Part shown: positions 1 to 8,876 of the stretch, piece by piece
Numbering within the stretch: position 1 is the first letter of the stretch
How the letters are laid out: each line of letters begins with the position of its first letter
From: Bacteroidia bacterium
GTDB taxonomy: Bacteria > Bacteroidota > Bacteroidia > Flavobacteriales > Flavobacteriaceae
Length of the DNA stretch: 63,000 bases
Direction of reading: 5' to 3'
Assembly: GCA_030427735.1 (NCBI GenBank)
Contig: JAUIBP010000015.1
Span: 1-63,000, forward strand
Program-made: the position numbers and the translations under genes
The notes under the pieces: model-generated
Databases searched by the model: none
Told to the model about the DNA's origin: nothing
What the model saw: only the letters and a program-made list of their open reading frames with translations

Positions 1-3000
1 CGTTATAGGTCATCTCTATCTGGTAGGCACAGTGGCTGGTCTGCCAGGTAAAGGTATAGGTACCTGGATAGGTAAACCCACTGATAGTGGTGGTGTTGCT
101 GTTGGCATCTTCGAAGAGGACCTCCCCCGGGTTGTCCTCGCTGGCGATCCATGTACCGGTACCATTGGCGCTTACCTGTGCCACGGGATCGGTACAGTCA
201 ACCTGGCTAGGTGCTGATACGATCTGGTTGTTGGCATATACACGGACATCGTCTAGTAGGTTGCCTATGGTTTCTGTAGATTCGGCAGCTCTAAAAATAA
301 AGCGGGTGGTGTCTTGTCCTTCAGGAACTTGATATGCTCCAGAGATAAGTTCCCAAGACCAACCGCCTAGATTTTCGGTCACTAAGGCATATGGTCCTTC
401 TTTAGGGCCTGCCCATAGTTCAATTCTTCCACCTTCAAATCTAGTATAATGTCTGAAACTGTATTCTAGTAAGGTGATTTCAGAAGTGTCGAAATCGCGA
501 TATAGGCCTGTAATATTTCCTGCGCTAGGATTTGCATTTTCGTCGTAAGTTAACTGTACGCATTGTCCGCCTTCGTATGGGTGAAAACCTGGAGCGTTAA
601 TACCTAACCACATAAAAAGATAATTGTTTTCGCTAAGGTTTTGTCTCCATCCAGGTACGACTTCTAAGCTGGTAATATTACGAACCGCATTAAATTCTGT
701 CGCTACAGGTTCTTCAAACCCACCGTTTACGGCAAAATTAAAATCGCATAAATCGCTAGGTGTGGTAGCACATAAATTAAAGGTTCTAAAATGCTCGTTA
801 TCGCTATTTAAGGTTAAGCGCATTTTGTAGTTTTCGCCAGAAATTAATTTTGAAGCATGCATGGCAACCAATACATTGTCGTAGGTACACACGATTTCTT
901 CTAACGAATTTCCAAGGTCTTTGTATAACGTCATGGTTATTGAAGGGAAAGGCATTTCTCCACTTGTGTAGTAGAAATTACCTTGGAAGCCTTTAATTTC
1001 GAAAATATGCGCAGACGATTTTGCTGTAAAATTGAACCAAACGTCGCGTTGGTTTTCGCCTTCACAGCTCATAGCTTCTGGAGATACAGAGGCGTTAATG
1101 AAGGTGATTTCGGATGCCATTTCTATACAACTATCGCTATCGTTTATAGGTAGATTTATAGCTGTAGAAGCATCGTCGTTACGAACAAATACATACGGTC
1201 CTGCCCAATAACTACTTTCGTTTTCGTTACAAACAGCTCTTACAAAATACTCGTAAGTTGCAGCATTTGTATTTCTATAATCGGCTTCTGTTGGTATGTA
1301 AGATGGTGAGCTTACAAGTATTCCAGATTGTGGTACTGTACCGTTATTAAGCGGTTGGATAGCAACTTCCCATTGGGTTTCGTCGCCAGCTGGTGTCCAC
1401 GATAATTCGGTAGTGGCACTAGCTGTTAAATCGGTAGGTTGCGGACAAGCAACCTCGCCACAAATTGTCATCCCCGAATAAATGGTACGTTTAGGGGTCA
1501 TTCCAGATTCTGGACTTGAGTACACCAGATTGCCATCGTGGTCTAAAATATCGACTTTAAAGTTTTGATATTGTTCAGCATTGCTTCCGATAGTCCAGAA
1601 GTAGGCAGAAAATTCTGTACCATTACACAGGTTAACAATAAACTCTTCCTGCTCTTGATTTCTTCCAAAATATAGTGTTTGGGTTATTTGATTGTTTTGT
1701 GATATTTGCAATTCTGATGATAAACCATAATCTGATGATAATACAAAGGTGTATTGACATAAGTTGTCGAACGGACATTTGGTTATAACCTCTAAAGGAT
1801 CTGACCATGCACTGAAAGTATCGCTACAAACCGAACGCACATACACATTGTAAATTGTAGATGCTGTAAGTCCTGTTATAGTAAAGGGATTTGTTGTTGC
1901 TTGGTATAAGTATTCTTCGGCAACATCGCCAGTAGGAGCAGGCTCGCCTTCGGGTAGTACAGCGATTTCCCAAGGGCCTTCGCTTCCATTGTTTTCCCAA
2001 GTAGCTTCAATTGTTGTATCGGTAATGTTTACAGTAGTTATGTTAGTGGGTTCGGTACAATCGTCTGCATCTTCAATAAATACATTGTCTATTAAAAGCA
2101 TTTGGCCTTTAGACGGCCCTCCTGTTGGAGCATAAGGAATGTGGAAAGCAATGTTGATGTCTCCTGTTATACCTTCTGGGAAATTAATGACTTTTACTTT
2201 GTATTCGGTATTGTTAATGTCTATCGGGTCGTCGTTAGAGTCGTATAACACAGTGGTAAACTGACTCACTTCTGGTCCGTTAGTAGACAATAGTATTTCG
2301 AGGTCTTCTTTGTAATAATCGTCGTAAACACGGTAGTAGTAACGTAAACGTTGATTTTCTGTAATTGTAATGGTAGGCGATATTAACCAGTCGTCTGTTT
2401 GGCCCTGTTTACCTGTAAATACAGCAGCAGATTGGTCGCCTTCGTACATTAAAAAGGCATTGTCGGTATCCCAAGTATCTAAATCGCCATTTTGATCGAT
2501 AACTGTCCAGCAGCTTTCGGTTTGAGAATCGGAATCGAAGCTTTCAAAAAACGGTGTAGTTATAGGAGAACAACTTGTTTTAAATTCGAGCGGCCCGAAC
2601 CATTCGCTGGTGCCATTGTTAGTACAAACCGATTGTACATAAAATTCGTAAGCCGTATCTGGTGTTAGGTTTTCTGCGGTATAGGTTGTACTGGTTACAG
2701 CAATACCTTCGCCGTTTGCTGGAGTTTGTCCTCCTGCTTCTTGTACCACGACGTTCCATGCTTCTTCTTGATATCCAGTAGTCCAAGAAAAGCTTGCTGT
2801 GGTATGCCCTAAACTTTCTAAGTTTAAATTGCTAGGGATTGGACAAGGTGGTGCATCGGTAATGCTTACATCGTCTATATTTAATACTGTGGCAGATCCG
2901 GAGAAGTCTTCTGGAACTTTAAATGCAACGAAAATAGTACCGTTTCCTTCAATAATTACAGATTTTTCGATGTAACCTGAATGGCTGAACGTTTCGCCAG

Positions 3001-5722
3001 GTACAATAACTTGATTAAAGCTTGATGGGTTACTATTTGTTGTAGACATAAGCACTTCTAAACCATGACGAGCTGGAGTTACAGAACCTAACCATTCTAA
3101 TTTTTCGGCACGGTATTTAAACGATAGTTGCTTAGCGCCTTCAATAGTTATGGCAGGCGTAATTAAGTAACTGGATTTGTCGCTACCGCTAAGCTCGGTA
3201 TGCGTGTTTGTCATAGCCCAACCGCCAGTAGGTTGCCAACAATATTTTTGAGTGTTTTCGTCGGTATCATCAAAACTTTCTACAAAAGGTGTGTCGTACG
3301 ATACACAAGTGGTTTGAAAGTTAGAAGGACCTACCCAGAAACTTTGGTCGTTGTCTGCGCAATAAGCACGAACATAAAATTCGTAACGTGTGCCAGGCTC
3401 TAAGTCAGTAAGCATGTATGGTGCATTTTGAGATACTAAGATACCGCTACCTGTTGGCTCGCCCGTACCTTGTTCTTGCACCACAAGTTCCCATTGGGTT
3501 TCGCTGCCTCCTTTGGTCCAGAATAACCAAGCCGAAGTTTCGGTGACATTTAGGCTGAATAGGTTAGTAGGTACAGGACAAGTAGGTACATTTTCTACAG
3601 TAACATCGTCTATAGCAAATCTAAAAGCAGTTTCCTGTGTATTAGGTTGTACTACAAAAGCAATGTTTACATCTCCTACAATGTCTTCTGGAATTTCGAT
3701 TAGTACCGATTGGAACGAAGTATTGCTAATTTGTGTTTCTGGCACTAAAGTGGTGGTGAAATTTTCGACACCAATTCCTGTAGTCGATAATTTAACGGTG
3801 TAACTAGAAATACCACGAGTAGCTCTAAAACTGTATAGTAATTGTTTGGCTGTACCATCGAAATGTAAACGAGGCGATACAAAATAATCGTGATTTTGAT
3901 TTTGAGCCGTTTCTGTGAGTATAGTAGGGTAGCCTCCTATATAATTCCAAGTAGTGCCATCGTTGTTGGCGTCTAAAACAGTCCAACAAGCTTCAGGAGT
4001 ATCGTTGGTAGCTGTAGCAAAATTGGTGGTATATCTGCCATCTATTGTTTCGCATTGGGTTGTAAAAGCAAACGGTTCGCGCCAATCGCCCCCATTTTGA
4101 TCGCATACAGAGCGAATATAAAAATCGTAAGCTGTACCAGGTTGTAAACCTGTGTTTATTACATTGTTGGTGTTGTTGCTTGTAGTTGAAATACCGCTGG
4201 TAGGGGCCCCAGATCCAGAAGGAACAATGGCATACTCCCAAGAATTCGCAAATCCACCTTCGTTATCCCAAGACAATGTAATACTGTCTTTGGTAAGGCT
4301 ATGATACGTAATCTCGTTTGGAGGTGCACACGGTGCGCTTTTAATTTCTAAATTGAAACAAATACCTGCAGTAGAAATAAGTTCTGATGATACTAGAATC
4401 ATGTAAGTATTTCCTGCTTCTACTAAAAAGTTTTTAATAGTGGCAGGAGTAAAACCTTCTGTTGTGATAACACCAGCAAGACAACTAACCCCAACATTTT
4501 CGCAGCCATCGTAAATTAAAAGGGAGCTTCGTCCATTATAACATTGGTTGGTGCTGTTCCCACCAGTAAGTGTTGTTTGTGTTAAGTTGATTAAACCATC
4601 TTCTTCCGGAGTGTATGCAATAAAAACTTTGTCTCCGTTTAAATAATTGGTATTACCAGAACCAGTAATACAATTAGAACCTGCTGTAGTGTAAGTAACA
4701 GCATTATTTACCCAATTAGATAAGTTGTCTTCTAAAACATAAGGTGTACTAAGGTCTGTAAGTTCTATCGGGTAATCGCAACTCATACCGTAACGTAAGG
4801 TTTTAAAACTTACAGGGCCTGTCCATGTACTTTTCGAGCTATTGTCGCAAATGGCAGAAAGGTAGATATCGAATTCGGTATTGCTGTCTAAGTTTTCTAG
4901 TTGGTAAGAGGTTCCTGTAATTTGTATACCTGACTCGGCAGGAGTGCCCCCTTGTGGTAAAATTTGGATTTCGAATTGGTTTGCAGAAGGGTGTGTCCAT
5001 TCTACCAAAGCTTCACTAACTGTAATGTCGCTAATGCTTATGGTGGTGTCATCAACCGTAGGGCAGCTTTCTACAACTGCAAAATCATCTATAAACCATT
5101 CGTCTCCCGAAGGCGTGGCTCCTGTTTGTGTATTTTTAGCTACAAATGCCAGATACACTTGAAAACCTGCAGGTAGCTCTGGGAGTTTAATAACCTTTTT
5201 CTCGTATTCGGTTTGTTCGTTAAGGTTTAAATTACTTTCGGTGTAGGTTTGTAAGGTGGTATTAAAACCGTTAATGTCGGGTTGCGTTGCTGTAGACAGG
5301 CGCACTTCGTAAGTAGCTCCTAAATCGGCTTCGTTACCTTGTTTGGTGTAAAAATGTATTTCGCCATTTTCTGGAACTGTAAACTGGGGTGTTACCAGAA
5401 AATATTGCGCCGTATTGTCTTGCCCAATATTGTCTAATGCAGGATTTACAGAAACGGCATTAGTGGCATTATAGCCATTGGTTGTAGCGCTCCATTGTGT
5501 GTTGGCATTCGAGGTACGGATTTGAGTCCAAGTAGACGGAATGCCATTCTCGAAGTTTTCCGAAACTTGAGCTTGCGAATGGTTAAAAAAGGCTAACGAA
5601 AACGCAAGCGCTAAAACAAAATGCCAGCTGCTAATATTGCGCTGGAATTGCTTTGTTTTTGAATGATAAAAGAGATTGTGTTTTGCTGTAAAATTATACA
5701 GCAGTTTTCTCAGGTTCGACAT
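1..5722 (-). CDS. Giant secreted multidomain adhesin-like protein, C-terminus beyond window
   Basis: The reading frame is open on the minus strand from an ATG at 5722 to the left edge, so more than 1,900 residues are present and the C-terminus is missing. The N-terminus has about 33 polar residues, a hydrophobic stretch and a likely signal cleavage after NHSQAQ (about residue 52). The mature part starts VSENFENGIPSTW, typical of cleaved-adhesin/choice-of-anchor J modules. Such modules (ending in a D-D-[FIV] strand; DNA landmarks near 5083, 3600, 2870, 2070 and 245) alternate with fibronectin type III repeats about every 0.7-0.8 kb. A different module near residues 560-700 has a bacterial pre-peptidase-like look. 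The last residues (GTYTFTWQ) resemble the PKD-like domains that precede gliding/T9SS C-terminal domains. Role inferred: cell-surface adhesion or carbohydrate binding. The long charged region before the signal hydrophobic core is odd, but no later in-frame Met exists. Confidence 0.85.
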   Translation of the reverse strand, partial: MSNLRKLLYNFTAKHNLFYHSKTKQFQRNISSWHFVLALAFSLAFFNHSQAQVSENFENGIPSTWTQIRTSNANTQWSATTNGYNATNAVSVNPALDNIGQDNTAQYFLVTPQFTVPENGEIHFYTKQGNEADLGATYEVRLSTATQPDINGFNTTLQTYTESNLNLNEQTEYEKKVIKLPELPAGFQVYLAFVAKNTQTGATPSGDEWFIDDFAVVESCPTVDDTTISISDITVSEALVEWTHPSANQFEIQILPQGGTPAESGIQITGTSYQLENLDSNTEFDIYLSAICDNSSKSTWTGPVSFKTLRYGMSCDYPIELTDLSTPYVLEDNLSNWVNNAVTYTTAGSNCITGSGNTNYLNGDKVFIAYTPEEDGLINLTQTTLTGGNSTNQCYNGRSSLLIYDGCENVGVSCLAGVITTEGFTPATIKNFLVEAGNTYMILVSSELISTAGICFNLEIKSAPCAPPNEITYHSLTKDSITLSWDNEGGFANSWEYAIVPSGSGAPTSGISTTSNNTNNVINTGLQPGTAYDFYIRSVCDQNGGDWREPFAFTTQCETIDGRYTTNFATATNDTPEACWTVLDANNDGTTWNYIGGYPTILTETAQNQNHDYFVSPRLHFDGTAKQLLYSFRATRGISSYTVKLSTTGIGVENFTTTLVPETQISNTSFQSVLIEIPEDIVGDVNIAFVVQPNTQETAFRFAIDDVTVENVPTCPVPTNLFSLNVTETSAWLFWTKGGSETQWELVVQEQGTGEPTGSGILVSQNAPYMLTDLEPGTRYEFYVRAYCADNDQSFWVGPSNFQTTCVSYDTPFVESFDDTDENTQKYCWQPTGGWAMTNTHTELSGSDKSSYLITPAITIEGAKQLSFKYRAEKLEWLGSVTPARHGLEVLMSTTNSNPSSFNQVIVPGETFSHSGYIEKSVIIEGNGTIFVAFKVPEDFSGSATVLNIDDVSITDAPPCPIPSNLNLESLGHTTASFSWTTGYQEEAWNVVVQEAGGQTPANGEGIAVTSTTYTAENLTPDTAYEFYVQSVCTNNGTSEWFGPLEFKTSCSPITTPFFESFDSDSQTESCWTVIDQNGDLDTWDTDNAFLMYEGDQSAAVFTGKQGQTDDWLISPTITITENQRLRYYYRVYDDYYKEDLEILLSTNGPEVSQFTTVLYDSNDDPIDINNTEYKVKVINFPEGITGDINIAFHIPYAPTGGPSKGQMLLIDNVFIEDADDCTEPTNITTVNITDTTIEATWENNGSEGPWEIAVLPEGEPAPTGDVAEEYLYQATTNPFTITGLTASTIYNVYVRSVCSDTFSAWSDPLEVITKCPFDNLCQYTFVLSSDYGLSSELQISQNNQITQTLYFGRNQEQEEFIVNLCNGTEFSAYFWTIGSNAEQYQNFKVDILDHDGNLVYSSPESGMTPKRTIYSGMTICGEVACPQPTDLTASATTELSWTPAGDETQWEVAIQPLNNGTVPQSGILVSSPSYIPTEADYRNTNAATYEYFVRAVCNENESSYWAGPYVFVRNDDASTAINLPINDSDSCIEMASEITFINASVSPEAMSCEGENQRDVWFNFTAKSSAHIFEIKGFQGNFYYTSGEMPFPSITMTLYKDLGNSLEEIVCTYDNVLVAMHASKLISGENYKMRLTLNSDNEHFRTFNLCATTPSDLCDFNFAVNGGFEEPVATEFNAVRNITSLEVVPGWRQNLSENNYLFMWLGINAPGFHPYEGGQCVQLTYDENANPSAGNITGLYRDFDTSEITLLEYSFRHYTRFEGGRIELWAGPKEGPYALVTENLGGWSWELISGAYQVPEGQDTTRFIFRAAESTETIGNLLDDVRVYANNQIVSAPSQVDCTDPVAQVSANGTGTWIASEDNPGEVLFEDANSNTTTISGFTYPGTYTFTWQTSHCAYQIEMTYN

Positions 5723-5787
5723 TTTTTGGGATAATTAGGATTGTATTCCAAATTAACCACACTTGCTTTAATATTAAAAGTACTATA

Positions 5788-5808
5788 CTTTGCGTTTTGC
5801 TGAAAATT
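5788..5808 (-). promoter_or_regulatory. 21-bp motif shared with upstream region of second adhesin gene
   Basis: On the plus strand these bases read CTTTGCG followed by TTTTGCTGAAAATT. The same 21 positions recur without gaps at 12031-12051 with three differences. Here the motif lies about 65-85 bp upstream of the adhesin start at 5722. Function as a regulator site is inferred from the duplication and placement only. Confidence 0.4.
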
Positions 5809-5865
5809 TAAAAGATAAAAAAACTTATAATTAATTGTTGTTTAGTTACTTAAGATTAAAATGTT

Positions 5866-7038
5866 TTATGAAGTGGTTGAAGCGTTGAATTTAATATCTT
5901 GTAAGTTTTTCACGCGTTTTTGTAAGGTGTTGATGGTTTTTTTGTTGCGTTTTAACAAGAAAAATACTATTAAAAGAAATAGTGTAACACCAGAAATTAT
6001 CCATTGAATGTAATACACCAATTGCGATTCTAAGGTTTCAATTTGTTCGGTTTGGTTAAGGTGTATTTGGTCTAAAGAATCGCTAATGGAATTGCGTTCG
6101 GATTCTTTAATTTTTTGTTGTGTCTTTAAAAATAAGTCAAAATATTTTTGGTAATCGTCCCATTGGTTTAAGGCCAAATACGTTTCGTAAAGCCCTTTGT
6201 AAAGCCCTAAATTTAATATTAAATCGCCAACCTTACTAGAGCGTTTCAAACCATCGTGAAGCAGTGTTGTGGCCATATTGTAATCGCCTTCTAACATATA
6301 TACTTCTGCTAAGCCTTTTTGAGCAAAGGCTATTAAACTAGCGGCATCGGCATCTTTGCCATAAGTTATGGCCTTATTAAAGTTAATTTTAGCTTCGTTG
6401 TAATTGGCTTGTAATGTATTGCAATTACCCATATTGTAAAACACAATACTTAAATTGGTGTAGTAGCTATTGTTACTAATAGATAAGAATTCTGCAATGC
6501 TTTTGTTGAAATAGTCTAAAGCAATATCGCAGTTTAAATTCTCTTTGTAAATAAAACCTTTTACAGCGTAACTGTTGGCTAAAAATTTACGTACGGGATC
6601 GTGTTTTGGGTAAAGACTTGTAAGGTGTTCTGTTTTTTCGATATACTCTAAAGACTTGTCATAAATTTTAAGCTGTTGGTATATGGTGCCCATTCTAAAC
6701 ATAATCTCTATTTGTAACGTAGGCTCGTTAATTGTTTTAGACAAAGAATTTGCTTTTTCTATATATTCTAAAGCTTGTTGGTAATCTCTCTTAGAGGTGT
6801 AAGCCAACGACACCAACATAAGGGCTTTTACACGTGTTTTTTGCGTATAGTTATTATTGTCGTAAATAGAATTCCCCAGCGTTATTGCATCGTCTGGATT
6901 TTCGTAAACACTATTAAAACTTGAGTTTATAGTGGCATCGATATCTTGAATGCTGCCATTATCGGCTGCCAGTACTGTAACTGTATTTATGATGCTAAAT
7001 AAAACGAATACAAGGTATTTGGTGTGGTTTGTTATCAT
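5866..7038 (-). CDS. TPR-repeat membrane protein (signal-peptide TPR sensor without DNA-binding domain)
   Basis: This 390-residue protein starts with a signal-like hydrophobic segment (YLVFVLFSIINTVTVLAAD). Tetratricopeptide repeats follow from about residue 60 to 300, with recurrent patterns such as ALEYIEKA and SLEYIEKTE. There is one membrane segment near residues 341-362, then a short basic coiled tail. The layout copies the N-terminal and membrane part of the adjacent TPR-AraC regulator but lacks the HTH domain. Its ATG overlaps the stop of that gene by ATGA, so the pair is probably translationally coupled. It may be a partner subunit or an inhibitory variant of the regulator; that is inference. 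The family is common in Flavobacteriia with poorly known ligands. Confidence 0.85.
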   Translation of the reverse strand: MITNHTKYLVFVLFSIINTVTVLAADNGSIQDIDATINSSFNSVYENPDDAITLGNSIYDNNNYTQKTRVKALMLVSLAYTSKRDYQQALEYIEKANSLSKTINEPTLQIEIMFRMGTIYQQLKIYDKSLEYIEKTEHLTSLYPKHDPVRKFLANSYAVKGFIYKENLNCDIALDYFNKSIAEFLSISNNSYYTNLSIVFYNMGNCNTLQANYNEAKINFNKAITYGKDADAASLIAFAQKGLAEVYMLEGDYNMATTLLHDGLKRSSKVGDLILNLGLYKGLYETYLALNQWDDYQKYFDLFLKTQQKIKESERNSISDSLDQIHLNQTEQIETLESQLVYYIQWIISGVTLFLLIVFFLLKRNKKTINTLQKRVKNLQDIKFNASTTS

Positions 7039-8657
7039 GCTACATCTTGGTTTGTATAGGTTTCATCATCGTCGTCTTCTACTTTTTTAACCATACTTTT
7101 TTGTTCTTTTTTAATCAAGTTTATAAACGTTGCAGGAGACATACCGACTATGGTTTTAAAAACTGTAGTAAAATTACTGTGCGAGGAGAAGCCACATTCT
7201 TCTGCCAAATAGCTAATCTTATAATTTACATAATTAGAGTCGTGTTGTAATTTCTTAATAATGTAATCTATTCTGAGTTTATTTATAAAGGTGTTAAAAT
7301 TGTCGTTGTAATGCTTGTTTATAACCTCTGACAAGTATCTGGTATTGGTTTCGAATTTTCCGGCTAATACCGAGAGTGACATGTCTTTGTTTAAGAATTT
7401 TGTAGAATTCTCGAAGGCATTAAGTTTGGCTAGTAAGGCTTGTTCTGTTTCTTCGGAAATGACTAAGCTTTTTGTTTTAGGCTTGCTAACAGGCGCGGGT
7501 TTTAATTTTAAGAAATTCGTGCGACTAATTTCTAGATAGTTGATAATTTCTTTTAAGCGTTTTTTTCGGTTTTCGCTTTTTAAAATAACGATGCAACACA
7601 CCAATACCAGTACAAAACATGCAGCAAGAACAATTTGTTTTAACCAATTTAGTTCTGTGGCTTTAGCCGTAATGTTTAAGTTGTCTTGTAGTTGGGTCTT
7701 GTTGAAAAGTGTATTTATCGATTCCTGCTCCATCAATTCAATTTGATTTCTTAATAACAGAAACTCATCGTTGTAGACTTTGTATTGACTTTTTTTGTTT
7801 AAGGCGATGTTAATTACCGATAAATCTTTATAAATATGCATTAATAAAGACGGGTTATTTATTACCGAAGCATAACGCATAGCGATAAACAGTGTCATTT
7901 CACTTTCTTTAAAATTACGTTGTTTTAGAAGTAAATTTTCGAGTTCGGAATAAATGAGGGTTTCTTTATAAATATTATTATAGGTGATGTTTTGAGTTAA
8001 TTGTAACGCTTTTTTTATGTAAACATCGGCCGAATCTATAACCGATAAATTGTTGAATGCTTTCGACTTAGCCAAGTAGTAATCCATTTGGACTTCAGAG
8101 TCTGTGCTAGCAGCGATATACTGTTTTAATTGGGGCTGGTTAAGAAGGTTTAAGGCGCTTTTGGTATCTCTTTTACTAAGTAATAAAGCAACATCTTGCA
8201 GTGTTACTTGAGTTAATTGTGCGGTTTTATCTTTAAAATTTGTTTGTTTTTGCGCTGCTACTCTTGCTATATTTAAGTAGTGCGCTGCTTGTTTGTAGAG
8301 TGCTAATTCGTTTAAAAGTTTCGATTTAAGAATGTTAAGTTCGATAAGTGTTTTGGTGTCCGATTGTAGAATATTATCATCTATTTCGAAAGCATGAATT
8401 ATGGCTTGTTGGTATTGTCCTTTTACAAAATAGCTGTTGGCTAACAATACGTTAGGTACAAGTTGGTCTTGGGGCGTATCGGTACTTTTTAGTAAATGTT
8501 CGGCTATTTTTATAGCTTCATCGGGATCGGAATGTACCAATTGTTTTGCTTTTTGTACTAAATCGCCTTCTTGTGAAAACAAAAATTGCTGTGCAAAAAG
8601 GAGTGTACAGGCAAAAACTACCAGGTACCTACTAGAATTAGGGGTGCTTAGCTTCAT
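7035..8657 (-). CDS. Membrane-anchored TPR regulator with cytoplasmic AraC-type HTH domain
   Basis: The 540-residue protein has a signal or anchor segment (YLVVFACTLLFAQQFLFSQ), TPR-like helices to about residue 320, and a membrane segment around 328-350 (IVLAACFVLVLVCCIVIL). The cytoplasmic C-terminus carries an AraC/XylS double helix-turn-helix at about 415-515. The first helix pair is near SLSVLAGKFETNTRYLSEVI and the second near ISYLAEECGFSSHSNFTTVF, with the family's typical G-x-SPATF ending. Proteins of this form sense something in the periplasm and bind DNA directly, as one-component regulators. It sits between two large adhesin genes, and its likely targets are these genes through the shared 21-bp motif (inference). 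A -7 box lies upstream at 8704-8711. Confidence 0.9.
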   Translation of the reverse strand: MKLSTPNSSRYLVVFACTLLFAQQFLFSQEGDLVQKAKQLVHSDPDEAIKIAEHLLKSTDTPQDQLVPNVLLANSYFVKGQYQQAIIHAFEIDDNILQSDTKTLIELNILKSKLLNELALYKQAAHYLNIARVAAQKQTNFKDKTAQLTQVTLQDVALLLSKRDTKSALNLLNQPQLKQYIAASTDSEVQMDYYLAKSKAFNNLSVIDSADVYIKKALQLTQNITYNNIYKETLIYSELENLLLKQRNFKESEMTLFIAMRYASVINNPSLLMHIYKDLSVINIALNKKSQYKVYNDEFLLLRNQIELMEQESINTLFNKTQLQDNLNITAKATELNWLKQIVLAACFVLVLVCCIVILKSENRKKRLKEIINYLEISRTNFLKLKPAPVSKPKTKSLVISEETEQALLAKLNAFENSTKFLNKDMSLSVLAGKFETNTRYLSEVINKHYNDNFNTFINKLRIDYIIKKLQHDSNYVNYKISYLAEECGFSSHSNFTTVFKTIVGMSPATFINLIKKEQKSMVKKVEDDDDETYTNQDVA

Positions 8658-8703
8658 TAGTCAATTAAAAAAACAAGTTAGGGGTTAATTGTTTTCTCTT
8701 TTA

Positions 8704-8711
8704 CAAATATA
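8704..8711 (-). promoter_or_regulatory. Bacteroidota -7 promoter box for TPR-AraC operon
   Basis: The minus strand reads TATATTTG, an exact match to the Bacteroidota -7 consensus TAnnTTTG, 47 bp upstream of the start at 8657. No convincing -33 TTTG box is seen at the usual spacing, so the call rests on one element and on position. Confidence 0.4.
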
Positions 8712-8807
8712 GTATTAATCTTCTTTTAACATAATTTTAGCAAATAATTTACTTTGGTGCGGCGGTTTTTTTGTTAAAAAATTAAAATGAATCGATTTTA
8801 TTATGAA

Positions 8808-8842
8808 AACAAAAAAAATAGGGCAGCTAAATTGCTGCCCTA
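8808..8842 (-). terminator. Intrinsic terminator after the 996-aa adhesin gene
   Basis: On the minus strand a perfect 7-bp stem GGGCAGC/GCTGCCC with a six-base loop is followed by TATTTTTTTT. It begins about 35 bp after the stop codon at 8877 and separates this gene from the TPR operon downstream. Confidence 0.9.
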
Positions 8843-8876
8843 TTAATGGAACTCATTGTAATTAATATTTGCTAAT

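Noticed and set aside
32-332. Plus-strand ORFs at the left edge
   Set aside because: They are antisense to the continuous adhesin frame, which encodes PKD-like residues here.
3993-4241. Minus-strand ORF of 82 codons within the giant adhesin
   Set aside because: It lies in a different frame from the open adhesin frame and has a composition typical of out-of-frame translation.
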